From assembly GCF_024159265.1 (NCBI RefSeq), contig NZ_JAMYWY010000001.1:6138001-6202000 (forward strand): a stretch of DNA of 64,000 nt, read 5' to 3'. The notes beneath the pieces were generated by a model. The model was given only the letters and a program-made list of their open reading frames with translations. It ran no database searches and was not told the origin of the DNA. Positions 9,647 to 18,338 of this stretch are shown here, piece after piece. The position numbers were made by a program, and so were the translations under genes. How positions within the stretch are numbered: position 1 is the first letter of the stretch; every line of letters begins with the position of its first letter. Origin of the DNA: Paenibacillus sp. 1781tsa1 (GTDB taxonomy: Bacteria; Bacillota; Bacilli; Paenibacillales; Paenibacillaceae).

Positions 9647-10567
9647 TTATACGATTCTGGTTACATGCTCCGCCTTGGCATCCAGCAAGTGAGCCGATGC
9701 AGCAATTGCCATAAAGTCATTCAATGCGATCTCAATCTGCTTCTGGCTCCGCTCGACGTATTCCTCTACTTTTTGCGTGCCACCTGTAATATTACCAATT
9801 TCCTTGGTTATTCCAGTCACACTATCACGAATCTCATTGATCGAACTCTCCACCATTGCGGATAATTTCTTGACTTCCTTAGCCACGATATCGAATCCTC
9901 GTCCGTATTCCCCTGCATGTGCAGCCTCAATGGCGGCATTTAATGCAAGCAACTGTGTCTGTGATGAAATCTCGCGTATAGTTCGTACCACGCCCTGAAT
10001 CGATCCCGCTTGTTCCTGAAGATGAGTCAGTGTTGCACGATTAGTAGCCGACACCTCTGAGATATAGGAGATACTGGACATTAATTCCTGGCTCCGTTCA
10101 ATGCCTACATCTGCCTGCCCATTCAGCTCATGTGACATCGTTTTCAGCTCATTCACTACGACCGAAATGTTGTTCTGACGGTTGGTGATGTTGGTGGCGA
10201 TTTTGGAGACACCCAGTATCTTCTGATTCATCTCATCGTACACCGGCATATACGTCGCCTCAAGCCATACGGAATTCCCCTTTGCATCCTTGCGTTCAAC
10301 CTTATCTTGGAAGCTGACACCATTTAATATACTATTCCAAAAAGCATCATATTCCGGGGTATTTGCAAAATTGCCGAAGCATAGTTGCTGATGCTTCATT
10401 CCATACATTTCATCTACCGTATATCCCATGGTCTGGGCAAAAACTTCATTCACATAAGTTACCCGTCGATTCAGATCGAATCGAATAATAGCCAGACTTT
10501 TCTCCATCGCCTTGATGACCAGTGCATCGGTGACAACATCTTTCTTTTCCATAGCTAATATAGGCAC
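9647..10567 (-). CDS. Soluble PAS-domain methyl-accepting chemotaxis transducer
   Basis: The product is about 306 residues with no membrane segment. It has an N-terminal PAS domain (about residues 20-130; [20 protein letters not shown] and a PAC-type ATNITNRQ end) fused to a short MCP signalling domain. The hairpin-tip region [22 protein letters not shown], where CheA/CheW bind, is intact. A cytoplasmic sensor of redox or small ligands is implied. Two starts compete: GTG at 10567 has GGGGG seven bases upstream and is preferred; an ATG at 10588 has only a weak site. No chemotaxis gene is adjacent. Confidence 0.85.
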   Translation of the reverse strand: MPILAMEKKDVVTDALVIKAMEKSLAIIRFDLNRRVTYVNEVFAQTMGYTVDEMYGMKHQQLCFGNFANTPEYDAFWNSILNGVSFQDKVERKDAKGNSVWLEATYMPVYDEMNQKILGVSKIATNITNRQNNISVVVNELKTMSHELNGQADVGIERSQELMSSISYISEVSATNRATLTHLQEQAGSIQGVVRTIREISSQTQLLALNAAIEAAHAGEYGRGFDIVAKEVKKLSAMVESSINEIRDSVTGITKEIGNITGGTQKVEEYVERSQKQIEIALNDFMAIAASAHLLDAKAEHVTRIV

Positions 10568-10587
10568 TTGATAACCCCCACAGTTCA

Positions 10588-10882
10588 TTCCATAATAGAC
10601 AGCCTTTAACTAGCAAAACAACAATTGCAACAACATATGTACCCATCAGGTTCTAATGACTCTACTATTGATACCCGATTTGCAGCATTTTGGATCACCT
10701 GTTGTCATTTATTTTTTAAAAGAGAAACTGCTGCACTATATCCGCTGACAATGGCTTATCCCATCCGTAATATGTCTCTGTATCTACTTTTACGTATCGT
10801 AACATAAAGCAAAGCAGCATACACTTCTGTATTTCTAACATTTTTTCTGTTTTTTAGTAACCGCCTGGCCGTTATATACTAG
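10588..10882. other. Intergenic stretch upstream of the PAS/MCP gene
   Basis: These 295 bases hold no supportable gene. A possible minus-strand promoter (TTGTTT, 18 bases, TATTAT) ends almost at the upstream ATG of the transducer gene, which favours its downstream GTG start. It is weak evidence. Confidence 0.3.
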
Positions 10883-10919
10883 GAAAACAGGACGATTCAC
10901 CGCGCATCGCCCTGTTTCT
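10883..10919 (-). terminator. Terminator of VOC gene
   Basis: A 12-bp stem (AAACAGGGCGAT with ATCGTCCTGTTT, one G-T pair) is followed on the minus strand by TTTTCC. Confidence 0.75.
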
Positions 10920-10934
10920 TAATTATTCTCATCT

Positions 10935-11462
10935 TTATTCCTTTTTTCGTGGTGTCCAGCGCTTCGCTTCACTGTGATTCGGATACTTTATGCCCGCAGG
11001 GTAGGAGATCAGCTCGATCAGCATCCCCCACGGCGCCCTTCCATACACAAACTGATTACCTTCCCCGCCTTCAATATGATCGGACAGTGCTCCAGGCTCT
11101 GTCAGCAATACCCCGCCTGCTTCCTTGAAGCGTTGTGCAGCTTCTTGCATATCGTCCACATACAACGCCATATGCTGCAATCCGTAATCCGATGCCCTGA
11201 CTGGCTCTGATTGCGCTGTATTCGCGTACTGAAATAACTCCATACTGGCGCTCTCTCCAAGCGATAACATCCGAATATGAATAACCTTTGCTCCTGAACG
11301 CAGTCCTAATTTACGCTCTGCCTCAGGCCCTTCCTGTGGCGGATCATCCGGCGTTATATGGTCATAGGCAAGTTGAGCTCCAAAAGCCTCTTGTAGAAAT
11401 AGGGTCGCCTGCTCCATGTCCGGTACAGTTATTCCAATATGGTCGATACCTCTCGTAATCAT
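10935..11462 (-). CDS. VOC-family protein, methylmalonyl-CoA epimerase-like
   Basis: The product is 175 residues from the chosen ATG, which has AAGAAGGGATAAC directly upstream; an in-frame extension to 11534 lacks a ribosome site. It opens with the vicinal-oxygen-chelate half-domain ITRGIDHIGITVPDMEQATLFL and has a second half (LQHMALYVDDMQEAAQRFKEAGG, then GMLIELISYP), the paired beta-alpha-beta-beta-beta modules of glyoxalase, epimerase and dioxygenase enzymes. The His of DHIGITV, the His of LQHMALYV and the Glu of LIELIS are candidate metal ligands. It could be an epimerase or a lactoylglutathione-lyase relative; no partner gene fixes the substrate. Confidence 0.8.
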   Translation of the reverse strand: MITRGIDHIGITVPDMEQATLFLQEAFGAQLAYDHITPDDPPQEGPEAERKLGLRSGAKVIHIRMLSLGESASMELFQYANTAQSEPVRASDYGLQHMALYVDDMQEAAQRFKEAGGVLLTEPGALSDHIEGGEGNQFVYGRAPWGMLIELISYPAGIKYPNHSEAKRWTPRKKE

Positions 11463-11730
11463 GTTATCCCTTCTTTCCTTTATCCACTGACTTATTTGTA
11501 CACTGCAAAATCCATACCTATATGATTTACACAAAAAGTGTCGCTGTAACCATTACCCATTACCCTATATGCACCATCAAGGTTGACATTTCCAGATGCG
11601 AAAAAATGACTAGCTCAAGCGGTGACGCCTAGCAAATAAATGAACGGTAGTGCCTGATCCTTGATATGAAGTAACGTTTGGACTTACAAAACCTTCTGGC
11701 TGCTCAAACGACCTTGTATAGAAACGAACA

Positions 11731-11766
11731 AAGAAGAGCGCATGATATCCATGGCTCTTCTTTTTT
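11731..11766. terminator. Terminator beyond the PhnB-like gene
   Basis: A 9-bp stem AAGAAGAGC/GCTCTTCTT (11731-11739, 11754-11762) has a strong T-run on the plus strand and a weaker TTTGTT tail on the minus strand. It serves the minus-strand VOC gene at 11778. No plus-strand gene precedes it. Confidence 0.7.
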
Positions 11767-11777
11767 ATGTTTTTAAT

Positions 11778-12221
11778 TTAAAAATCATGCACCGTCACAC
11801 ATAGCTGAATCGCAATGCCAAACGGGTCCCGCACAATGCCATAACCTGGACTAAATTCATTTTGCTCGTAAGGTACCAGTACCTTCACGCCCTCATGCTG
11901 CATCAGGGAATGATAAAGTTGATCAATTGTATGTTTGTCCTTGGATTGAATACATAGTGACGTGCTATTCCCCAGCTGCCATGCTCTCTCTGTGTCCATT
12001 GCTTCTTCCGCAATCATGACTTTATTAACCCCAATCTCAAGTACCGAATGTGTAATATACTCATCTTGACCGGCAGGGTACTCGAAGCCTGGGTTCATCT
12101 CCTTCATCTCTTTATAACTTTTCTTGAATATGACTTTAGCGCCCAGAAACTCCTCATAAAAAGCAATGGCTGGCGCCGCATCCCCGTTCATCGACAAAAA
12201 TGGTATCACTTCAAAATTCAT
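11778..12221 (-). CDS. PhnB-like VOC-family protein
   Basis: This 147-residue protein is of the PhnB/YjdN-type glyoxalase-like (VOC) family. It begins MNFEVIPFLSMNGDAAPAIA and continues FYEEFLGAKVIFKKSY, typical for the family, and ends with VRDPFGIAIQLCV. The His usual near the start of PhnB proteins is not obvious, so the metal site may be altered. GAGGAGG precedes the ATG. It is divergently arranged, 87 bases apart, from a WYL-domain regulator, a pairing that suggests regulation by that protein. The reaction is unknown; family members often act in stress or antibiotic resistance. Confidence 0.8.
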   Translation of the reverse strand: MNFEVIPFLSMNGDAAPAIAFYEEFLGAKVIFKKSYKEMKEMNPGFEYPAGQDEYITHSVLEIGVNKVMIAEEAMDTERAWQLGNSTSLCIQSKDKHTIDQLYHSLMQHEGVKVLVPYEQNEFSPGYGIVRDPFGIAIQLCVTVHDF

Positions 12222-12308
12222 GTTATTGCCTCCTCGTTCCTATTGGATTACACTTATCACTATAACGACGAAAGGTGCCAAACTATGGCACCATTAAGAG
12301 GGTTTGAT

Positions 12309-13295
12309 ATGAAAAAATCAGAACGTATAAATCAGATGCTGCGCTATATTAATCAAAAACAACAGTTCACCCTGCAAGATCTTATGCAGGAGTTCCAGAT
12401 CTCCAAACGAACCGCGATAAGAGATATCGCTTCATTGGAAGAGATGGGTGCACCCATCTATGTCGAATATGGGCGCTACGGCGGATATCGACTGCTGCAA
12501 CAGATGCAGCTGCCTCCCATTTCGTTCAATACGGGTGAGCTTCATGCCCTTTATTTTGCGATGCAGGCCCTCCGCAGCTTCTCCAGCTTACCCTTTCAGG
12601 TATCTTTCCGTACAATTCATGAAAAATTTATGAGCGCATTATCCGACAAGCAGCGACAGGATATTGAGAACATCCAACACCGGGTTTCCTTCCAACATAC
12701 GGAGCAGATCCGAGATAGTGCACATTTGGAACTTCTGTTGATGGCTGCTGTGCAGAATATAGTGATCCAGATTACATATGCTCATCAACGTAGATCCCAT
12801 GATCAAAGGCCATCTTCTGCATACACCAATATCCGCACCATTCAACCCATCGCACTCTATGCGAGGAAAGGCTACTGGTATTGCCAGGCCTATGATCTGC
12901 ATAAACAAGCGTACCGAGTATTCCGTTGCGACCGGATCATTTCAGCCGAAGTGTCCTACATTGAACCTTTGGCTCACGTTATTGAACTTCATCCACAGGA
13001 TACCCATTCGTTATGGGAACCATCACCAGATGCTATTCCATTTCAATGTCGGATTGACGAAGCCGGGGTTGAACTTTTCCAGCAAGAACATTTTCCATCC
13101 ATGCAGATCTTACAAGTCAAAGAATCGGATAATGAATCGGCACACATGCTTCTTGTGGGTTCGTATGAGACTCATGAACTTGATTTCATTGTTCGATACC
13201 TCGCAGGATTCGGTAAATCCATTCGAATTATGGAACCCGACACGTTAAAGGAATCATTGCGGCAGTACTATATGGACTTGTTAGATCATGTATAA
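12309..13295 (+). CDS. WYL-domain transcriptional regulator (DeoR-type HTH, YafY/YobV-like)
   Basis: The product is 328 residues. The N-terminal winged helix-turn-helix (ERINQMLRYINQKQQFTLQ, then DLMQEFQISKRTAIRDIASLEEMGAPIYVE) is followed by the family GRYGGYRL wing and a WYL ligand domain (about residues 140-240; IQPIALYARKGYWYCQAYD, then FRCDRI), with a C-terminal extension (WCX). The ATG at 12309 is chosen for its AAGAGGG site six bases upstream; longer in-frame readings overlap the divergent gene. WYL proteins bind small ligands or nucleic acids and usually control a neighbouring operon; the divergent PhnB-like gene is the likely target. Confidence 0.88.
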   Translation: MKKSERINQMLRYINQKQQFTLQDLMQEFQISKRTAIRDIASLEEMGAPIYVEYGRYGGYRLLQQMQLPPISFNTGELHALYFAMQALRSFSSLPFQVSFRTIHEKFMSALSDKQRQDIENIQHRVSFQHTEQIRDSAHLELLLMAAVQNIVIQITYAHQRRSHDQRPSSAYTNIRTIQPIALYARKGYWYCQAYDLHKQAYRVFRCDRIISAEVSYIEPLAHVIELHPQDTHSLWEPSPDAIPFQCRIDEAGVELFQQEHFPSMQILQVKESDNESAHMLLVGSYETHELDFIVRYLAGFGKSIRIMEPDTLKESLRQYYMDLLDHV

Positions 13296-13333
13296 AGATT
13301 ATATTTCTACACCCATTTAACTTTACATGACTA

Positions 13334-14518
13334 TTAGCTCCGCTCCTGGCCAACAACTTTTAAACTTTTTTTATTGCCAATAGCTATCTGAACGATCATC
13401 TGCAGCACAATAATGATAGCCAAACCGTAGAAAGCTTGCACGAAGCTGCCTGTCAGATCGTGAAGCCAACCAATTGCCAGCGGCCCAAGGGCTCCAAGAA
13501 TATAACCACCAGATTGCGTCATGGCAGACCAGCTGCTGGCTTCCTGAGCATTGCTTGTCTCATCAATCGGCAACATCAGTGCGATCGGGAATAGTCCACC
13601 TGCACCAATACCAAGCGGAATCGCCGCGAGCCACGGGCTGACAGAGAGATTGAGCATCAGGACACCTATCAATTCCAACAACGCACATCCAACAAGCCAG
13701 AATACACGTCTTTGGTATCGGTGTACAAGCATGGGAATGAATAACGTTGAGGGCAGCGATATCAATGTGAATAACGTTTGAATGTTGCCAGCAGTCTCTT
13801 GGCTATATCCCTGACTTTGAATGGCTGGTGCAAGCCAAGCGGTTAATGAATAGAAGATCGCTGCCATCAGTCCAAAGAACAATGTCAGCACCCATGCACG
13901 CCTGTTCTTCACCGGAAGTGGTACATGAATGACAGACGAAGTTTGTCCGGATTGTCGATCTGTACGCGCAGAACAGGCTAACTTTAACCAGATCGGCAAT
14001 GCAATGGCTGCGAGTAATGCCCATGTGGCCAAAGACCCTCTCCAAGACCCACCCAGCGTATGCTGGAGCGGAACCGATAACCCCACACTAATGCTGGCCC
14101 CCATCACCATCGCTGTAGAGTAGATGCCTACCATGGCTGCCACTCGGTTAGGGAAATACTGCTTAATGAAACTGGATAACAGCGGCCCTGCCAGTGCAAT
14201 CCCTACACCGGACAAAAAAGAAGTAAACATCATTAACGGAGTTGCACCCACGAACAATCGTAATCCTGTACCTATCCCAATAAGGATTATAGCCAGTACA
14301 ATGGCACCTTCGTTCCCCCACCTTCGACTTAATCTTACGGAGAACGGAGCGAATATGCCCATACATAATACCGGCAGTGTAGTTAACAGACTGGCCATCA
14401 TGCCACTCAAACCCAGATCATTTTGTATGGTGCTCATCAGAGGAGATATGGAGGTAATGGGTGGTCTTAAGTTTAGTGAAGCCAGAATCAGTGCCAATAC
14501 AATATAAAAAAGTTTCAT
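13334..14518 (-). CDS. Major facilitator transporter, CynX/NimT family
   Basis: The product is 394 residues with 12 predicted membrane helices. The N-terminus (ILASLNLRPPITSISPLMSTI, then LGLSGMMASLLTTLPVLCMG) is the signature of the cyanate/2-nitroimidazole transporter branch. GAGGTGATTCATA lies upstream of the ATG. The gene is divergent from a LysR regulator 170-185 bases away, with a dyad in the shared region, so it is probably LysR-controlled. The substrate (cyanate, nitroimidazole or another small anion) is not evident; no cyanase gene is nearby. Confidence 0.85.
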   Translation of the reverse strand: MKLFYIVLALILASLNLRPPITSISPLMSTIQNDLGLSGMMASLLTTLPVLCMGIFAPFSVRLSRRWGNEGAIVLAIILIGIGTGLRLFVGATPLMMFTSFLSGVGIALAGPLLSSFIKQYFPNRVAAMVGIYSTAMVMGASISVGLSVPLQHTLGGSWRGSLATWALLAAIALPIWLKLACSARTDRQSGQTSSVIHVPLPVKNRRAWVLTLFFGLMAAIFYSLTAWLAPAIQSQGYSQETAGNIQTLFTLISLPSTLFIPMLVHRYQRRVFWLVGCALLELIGVLMLNLSVSPWLAAIPLGIGAGGLFPIALMLPIDETSNAQEASSWSAMTQSGGYILGALGPLAIGWLHDLTGSFVQAFYGLAIIIVLQMIVQIAIGNKKSLKVVGQERS

Positions 14519-14612
14519 TATGAATCACCTCATGGTAGTAATATCTTTGCCCTCATCCAAGATCCAATTCATTAATGACATGATCTTCGAGTGGTATAGG
14601 ATTAAGTATAAA

Positions 14613-14626
14613 ATCATTAGAATGAT
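14613..14626. promoter_or_regulatory. Candidate LysR operator
   Basis: The perfect dyad ATCATT-AG-AATGAT lies in the divergent region between the MFS and LysR genes. A further AATGAT half-site occurs at 14652-14657. Spacing is compatible with a LysR recognition site, but no binding is shown. Confidence 0.45.
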
Positions 14627-14703
14627 TGAACAATACTATTATTTCTATTAAAATGATTACTAAAACCAATGATGTGAGGTGATTCCCCATCGAGATTCGT
14701 CAG

Positions 14704-15570
14704 ATGGAAAACTTTATTGCGGTGTGTGAGGAGCTTCATTTTACTCGGGCGGCTGAGAAACTTGGCATATCTCAACCTACGTTGAGTCAACAAATACGTG
14801 GGTTGGAGGATGAACTTGGTGTACCTTTGTTTGACCGTGTCGGCAAAAAGATTGTAATGACCCAGGCAGGAACTCTGTTTCTGGAGCACTGTGTACAGAT
14901 GATCCGGCATTTACAGAATACTCAAGATGCGCTAGCAGAATTCCGCAATGATCAGCGAGGTCGGTTAGTCATTGGTGTTCTTCCATCCGATTTGGATTAC
15001 CGTATCACTCCATTGCTCGTTGATTTTCATGCCCGATTCCCTAAGGTGCAATTGAAGGTTATATCTTCGATCTATGTCGTGAATCAAGTGTTGGAAAATG
15101 AAGTTGACATCGGCATTGAGATCACATCTGCCCCTGATGATCGGCTTGTACGCATTCCTTTGTGCAGTGAAGAATATGTACTAGTCGTTTCCGAGAATCA
15201 TGATTGGGCAGAACGAGGTACGATTGGAATCCAGGAACTGCGTGATATTCAAACGGTGATGTTCCCCGAAGGATTTACGGGTAGAGAATTGGTTGACGGT
15301 TATTGCCGTAAATACGGATTCACCCTCAATACCATCATGGAGACCAGTTCGGCAACCTCGATCATTAGTCTGGTCAAAGCCAACGTTGGAGGAACACTGC
15401 TGCCTTATCCTCTGATCCAAGCCATGAATGAACCCTCGTTACGATGCATTCGAATTACAGACGATCCGCCATACCGACACTTTGAGATCATCCATCGCTC
15501 CGACCGTTACCTGACGCAATCCGCCAAGGCATTTATTGAGAAGACAATCGAGTATTTCAATCAAAGGTGA
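14704..15570 (+). CDS. LysR-family transcriptional regulator
   Basis: From the first ATG the product is 288 residues. The winged HTH at the N-terminus (FIAVCEELHFTRAAEKLGIS, then QPTLSQQIRGLEDELGVPLFDR) is followed by a periplasmic-binding-type effector domain, CynR/CysL-like. The ATG used here is probably not the true start: codons from 14689 read IEIRQ, matching the (M)EIRQ opening of LysR proteins, and GAGGTG lies seven bases before the ATC at 14689. An in-frame TGA at 14680 excludes any farther start. The gene diverges from the CynX-type transporter and is followed 20 bases later by a VOC gene, both possible targets. Confidence 0.9.
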   Translation: MENFIAVCEELHFTRAAEKLGISQPTLSQQIRGLEDELGVPLFDRVGKKIVMTQAGTLFLEHCVQMIRHLQNTQDALAEFRNDQRGRLVIGVLPSDLDYRITPLLVDFHARFPKVQLKVISSIYVVNQVLENEVDIGIEITSAPDDRLVRIPLCSEEYVLVVSENHDWAERGTIGIQELRDIQTVMFPEGFTGRELVDGYCRKYGFTLNTIMETSSATSIISLVKANVGGTLLPYPLIQAMNEPSLRCIRITDDPPYRHFEIIHRSDRYLTQSAKAFIEKTIEYFNQR

Positions 15571-15590
15571 GTTTAAAAGGGGAGATTGTA

Positions 15591-16265
15591 ATGATAATAA
15601 GAGAAGTTGGTTTGTTCACACATCAGATCGAGGCCATGAGAGAGTTTTACGGTACACTACTGGAATTGGAACTTGCGGAGGATAATACAACATTCGTTTC
15701 TTTCACTGCGGGCAACTCGGTCCTAGCTTTCAAGAAGGCGCCAGAACAAGAGCGTCCCTACTATCATGTAGCGTTTACGATTCCAACGAATAAACTCGCT
15801 GATGCGAAAAGATGGGCCCAATACCGTAACATTTCATTGCTCTCCAAAGATGGACAGGATGAATTTTATTTCCCCTACTGGGATGCAACAGCCTTCTATT
15901 TCTATGATCCAAACGGCAACTTGATGGAATTCATCGCTCACCATTCACTCGATAATGCAGTCGATGAAGCTTTTGAAGCAAAGCATCTGTTATGTATTAG
16001 TGAAATCGGCTTGCCTGTGGATGATGTTCCTGAGACGATGAGCACATTGAATGGGCATTTTCAACTTGAACCCTTTGCCGGAGACGGAAAACAATTCTCC
16101 CCTACGGGTGACGCAGAAGGCATGTTTATTGTCATTGATAAACAGATGCCCTGGTTCCCTGATGGCCGTATGCCTGGTGTATTTGTCACGGAGGTTAAGG
16201 TGGAAACGGGGCAGCTCGGTAATCTACGTATACAAGAGGGTCTGTACTCTATTGTTTCCATTTGA
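15591..16265 (+). CDS. VOC-family protein (glyoxalase/ring-cleaving dioxygenase-like)
   Basis: The product is 224 residues from the ATG at 15591, which has AAGGGGAG upstream. Two VOC modules are visible: REVGLFTHQIEAMREFYGTL to FYDPNGNLMEFIAHH (about residues 4-120), and a second, weaker module starting ISEIGLPVDDVPETMSTLNG. The Glu of NLMEFIAHH and the His of YYHVAFTI are candidate metal ligands. It follows the LysR gene by 20 bases and is probably cotranscribed with it. It may modify or degrade a compound exported by the divergent transporter; this is inference. Confidence 0.8.
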   Translation: MIIREVGLFTHQIEAMREFYGTLLELELAEDNTTFVSFTAGNSVLAFKKAPEQERPYYHVAFTIPTNKLADAKRWAQYRNISLLSKDGQDEFYFPYWDATAFYFYDPNGNLMEFIAHHSLDNAVDEAFEAKHLLCISEIGLPVDDVPETMSTLNGHFQLEPFAGDGKQFSPTGDAEGMFIVIDKQMPWFPDGRMPGVFVTEVKVETGQLGNLRIQEGLYSIVSI

Positions 16266-16308
16266 AGTACAAACCTACTGACTGAAAAGCTCAAGAGGAA
16301 CGTGCAAC

Positions 16309-16674
16309 TCAATACTTACCAAAACCATCTTCACACGTGATATCCGCTTTAAGAATTTCGTACAGATTCTGTTTGGAATTCTCTAATTTCTTTTGCGCCT
16401 CTTCTATTTCTGATATTTTCGCTTGGATAATGCTTGCTTGTTCATTACTTGAATGTCCCTGTTTAGAGACCATAGACTGGATCTCATGAATCGTAAAACC
16501 TACAGCTACACATTGTTTGACTACTTCCAGATGCTGAATAATGCTCTGCGTATAGATCCGATAGTTATTTTGATCTCTCAGCACATGTTCATCCGTGATA
16601 ATACCTATTTTCTCATAGTACCGAATCGTGGATATTGGTAGATTTACACTGTTCGCTACTTCACTAATCTTCAT
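16309..16674 (-). CDS. MerR-family transcriptional regulator
   Basis: The product is 121 residues from ATG 16674, which has CGGGGCG upstream; upstream in-frame codons are not supported. The N-terminal HTH (KISEVANSVNLPISTIRYYE, then KIGII) and NNYRIYTQ wing are typical MerR, followed by a long dimerisation helix (ASIIQAKISEIEEAQKKLEN). A single Cys near the C-terminus (ITCEDGFGKY) could be redox-active but no metal-binding set is present. It diverges from a nitroreductase gene, with a 19-bp-spacer promoter between them, so it most likely activates that gene in response to an electrophile or oxidant. Confidence 0.88.
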   Translation of the reverse strand: MKISEVANSVNLPISTIRYYEKIGIITDEHVLRDQNNYRIYTQSIIQHLEVVKQCVAVGFTIHEIQSMVSKQGHSSNEQASIIQAKISEIEEAQKKLENSKQNLYEILKADITCEDGFGKY

Positions 16675-16697
16675 CTGAATCGCCCCGTTTCTTCTTC

Positions 16698-16728
16698 TTG
16701 CTATAAAGTATACTTCATAGTTTACAAT
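16698..16728 (+). promoter_or_regulatory. MerR-type promoter of the nitroreductase gene
   Basis: TTGCTA (16698-16703) and TACAAT (16723-16728) are separated by 19 bases, the over-long spacer that MerR activators require. A 20-bp dyad centred on AAGTATACTT (16701-16720, one mismatched pair) lies within the spacer. Confidence 0.75.
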
Positions 16729-16803
16729 CCTCATAGTGAGACGGATGGAGGTATAATCCATACCCCAATCTCACTAATATTAGATATGAGGAGAGATATC
16801 CAT

Positions 16804-17454
16804 ATGAATACAATTACCGGCCAATTCAACAAAACCAATGATTTTGATACCATTGTCTTGGAGCGCCATTCCGTTAAAGCCTACGACCCTAAAGTGAAAA
16901 TCAGCCGCGAAGAGATGACCGAAATACTGGCAAAAGCTTCACGTGCCCCTTCGGCGATTAACATGCAACCGTGGCGTTTTCTTGTCATCGACAGTGCTGA
17001 AGGCAAAGAAAAGCTTGCACCACTGGCATCTTTTAACCAGACACAGGCACTAACGTCTTCCGCTGTCATTGCCGTATTTTACGATGCTAACAATGTTGAA
17101 TACATGGAGGAGATTTTCAGCAAATCGGTGGAACTTGGATACATGCCACAAGACATTATGGACATGCAGATGCAGCAGGTACAACCTTACTATGCGAACA
17201 TAACTCCAGCCGAACTGCGTGATATGAACCTCATTGACTCTGGCCTCATATCCATGCAACTCATGCTCGTTGCCCGTGCTCATGGTTATGATACAAACCC
17301 TATGGCTGGCTATGATAAAGCCCAGATTGCTGAAACCTTCGGTCTGGATAAAGAGCGTTTCCAGCCCGTGATGTTGATCTCCATAGGGAAAGCAGCCAAG
17401 GAAGGCTACCTCTCGTATCGTCTCCCGGTTGAAACGACTACAACTTGGGCGTAA
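16804..17454 (+). CDS. Nitroreductase-family oxidoreductase
   Basis: The product is 216 residues from the ATG at 16804, which has AGGAGA at the right distance; an ATG at 16786 would overlap that site. It is an FMN-dependent NAD(P)H nitroreductase/quinone reductase-type protein: ERHSVKAYDP and SRAPSAINMQPWRFLVI form the N-terminal FMN-binding motifs, and GYDTNPMAGYD with VMLISIGKAAKEGY the C-terminal ones. Likely roles are reduction of nitroaromatics, quinones or similar electrophiles in the cytoplasm, fitting MerR-type control from the divergent gene. Confidence 0.88.
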   Translation: MNTITGQFNKTNDFDTIVLERHSVKAYDPKVKISREEMTEILAKASRAPSAINMQPWRFLVIDSAEGKEKLAPLASFNQTQALTSSAVIAVFYDANNVEYMEEIFSKSVELGYMPQDIMDMQMQQVQPYYANITPAELRDMNLIDSGLISMQLMLVARAHGYDTNPMAGYDKAQIAETFGLDKERFQPVMLISIGKAAKEGYLSYRLPVETTTTWA

Positions 17455-17525
17455 CCAATAACTTTACACATTCTTTCTTATCTAAACCACTGTTAATATA
17501 GAAAACGCGTACTTGTATTTAAATA

Positions 17526-17570
17526 ATAAAAAGAGGTCCTATGACAATATTTTATGTCATTAGGACCCTC
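17526..17570 (-). terminator. Terminator of cysteine hydrolase gene
   Basis: A long imperfect hairpin (AGGGTCCTAATGACATAA against TTGTCATAGGACCTCTT with small bulges) is followed on the minus strand by TTTTTATTATTT. Confidence 0.75.
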
Positions 17571-17661
17571 TCTACATGCCTTCAATGTTATGTTAATACC
17601 ATACAGATGTTTGGTTTTATTTTCAAAATTCTCATGTGGTGGGTTTGTACGATCCGTTTTT

Positions 17662-18174
17662 CTACGATTCACCATCTATCCATTTCAAGAATCTATGGTT
17701 CCATATGTTTTCATAAAAAGAAATCGTCTCTTTTGCCGACATCCATGGATTATCTAAAGTGGAAGTTCCATCCTGTATCATATTGTTGTCGTATCCCAAT
17801 CCGTGAGCATATTTTATTGTAGCATCCATACAGTATTCTGTTTGCGCACCACAAAACTCGATACGACGTACAGCTAATTGGTCCAAGAGACTTTTCAGAT
17901 TGGTTTCGTAAAACGAATTCGCATGTGTTTTACGCACTAAAAAATCTTGCTCTTGAACATCAAGATCAGCATGGATAGCCCATGGTTCTTCTCCTGGCAC
18001 TAATGATTCATCACAATGTTGGACAAAAATGATCGGTTTACGTAGTTCTCTATACAAAGCAATTCTTCTATTTACTCTATTGAGTAGATTATTCAAATCA
18101 TACAAATGATTTCCATCATAACAAACGCCATTTTGTAGATCGACCACGATCAATACATCCATACAAGTCTCCAT
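17662..18174 (-). CDS. Cysteine hydrolase, isochorismatase family
   Basis: The product is 170 residues from ATG 18174, preceded by GAGAGGTG; an in-frame codon at 18207 is less well placed. The isochorismatase-like triad is visible: Asp12 in VVDLQNG, Lys82 in VRKTHANSF and the nucleophile Cys115 in QTEYCMDAT. Family members hydrolyse isochorismate, nicotinamide, carbamoyl groups or similar. No siderophore or NAD genes lie beside it, so the substrate is unknown. It appears monocistronic, with its own terminator. Confidence 0.87.
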   Translation of the reverse strand: METCMDVLIVVDLQNGVCYDGNHLYDLNNLLNRVNRRIALYRELRKPIIFVQHCDESLVPGEEPWAIHADLDVQEQDFLVRKTHANSFYETNLKSLLDQLAVRRIEFCGAQTEYCMDATIKYAHGLGYDNNMIQDGTSTLDNPWMSAKETISFYENIWNHRFLKWIDGES

Positions 18175-18258
18175 CCTTTCACCTCTCTTCGTTTGCGATA
18201 TGTCCATTCAACTTAGATCTATTGATGTGAAAATTCCTATGATCAGTATACTGGATAA

Positions 18259-18296
18259 CAAAAAAAGATGATATGACCAGGTCATATCATCTTTTC
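18259..18296 (-). terminator. glmS terminator
   Basis: A near-perfect 14-bp stem AAGATGATATGACC/GGTCATATCATCTT is followed by a run of seven T on the minus strand, 40 bases beyond the glmS stop. Confidence 0.93.
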
Positions 18297-18338
18297 GAAT
18301 AACTATTTACTTGTTAAAAAATAAATTCAGATTCAACC

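Noticed and set aside
12048-12308. N-terminal extension of the WYL regulator
   Set aside because: It overlaps the divergent PhnB-like gene and lacks a ribosome site; the ATG at 12309 has a good one and fits the family start.
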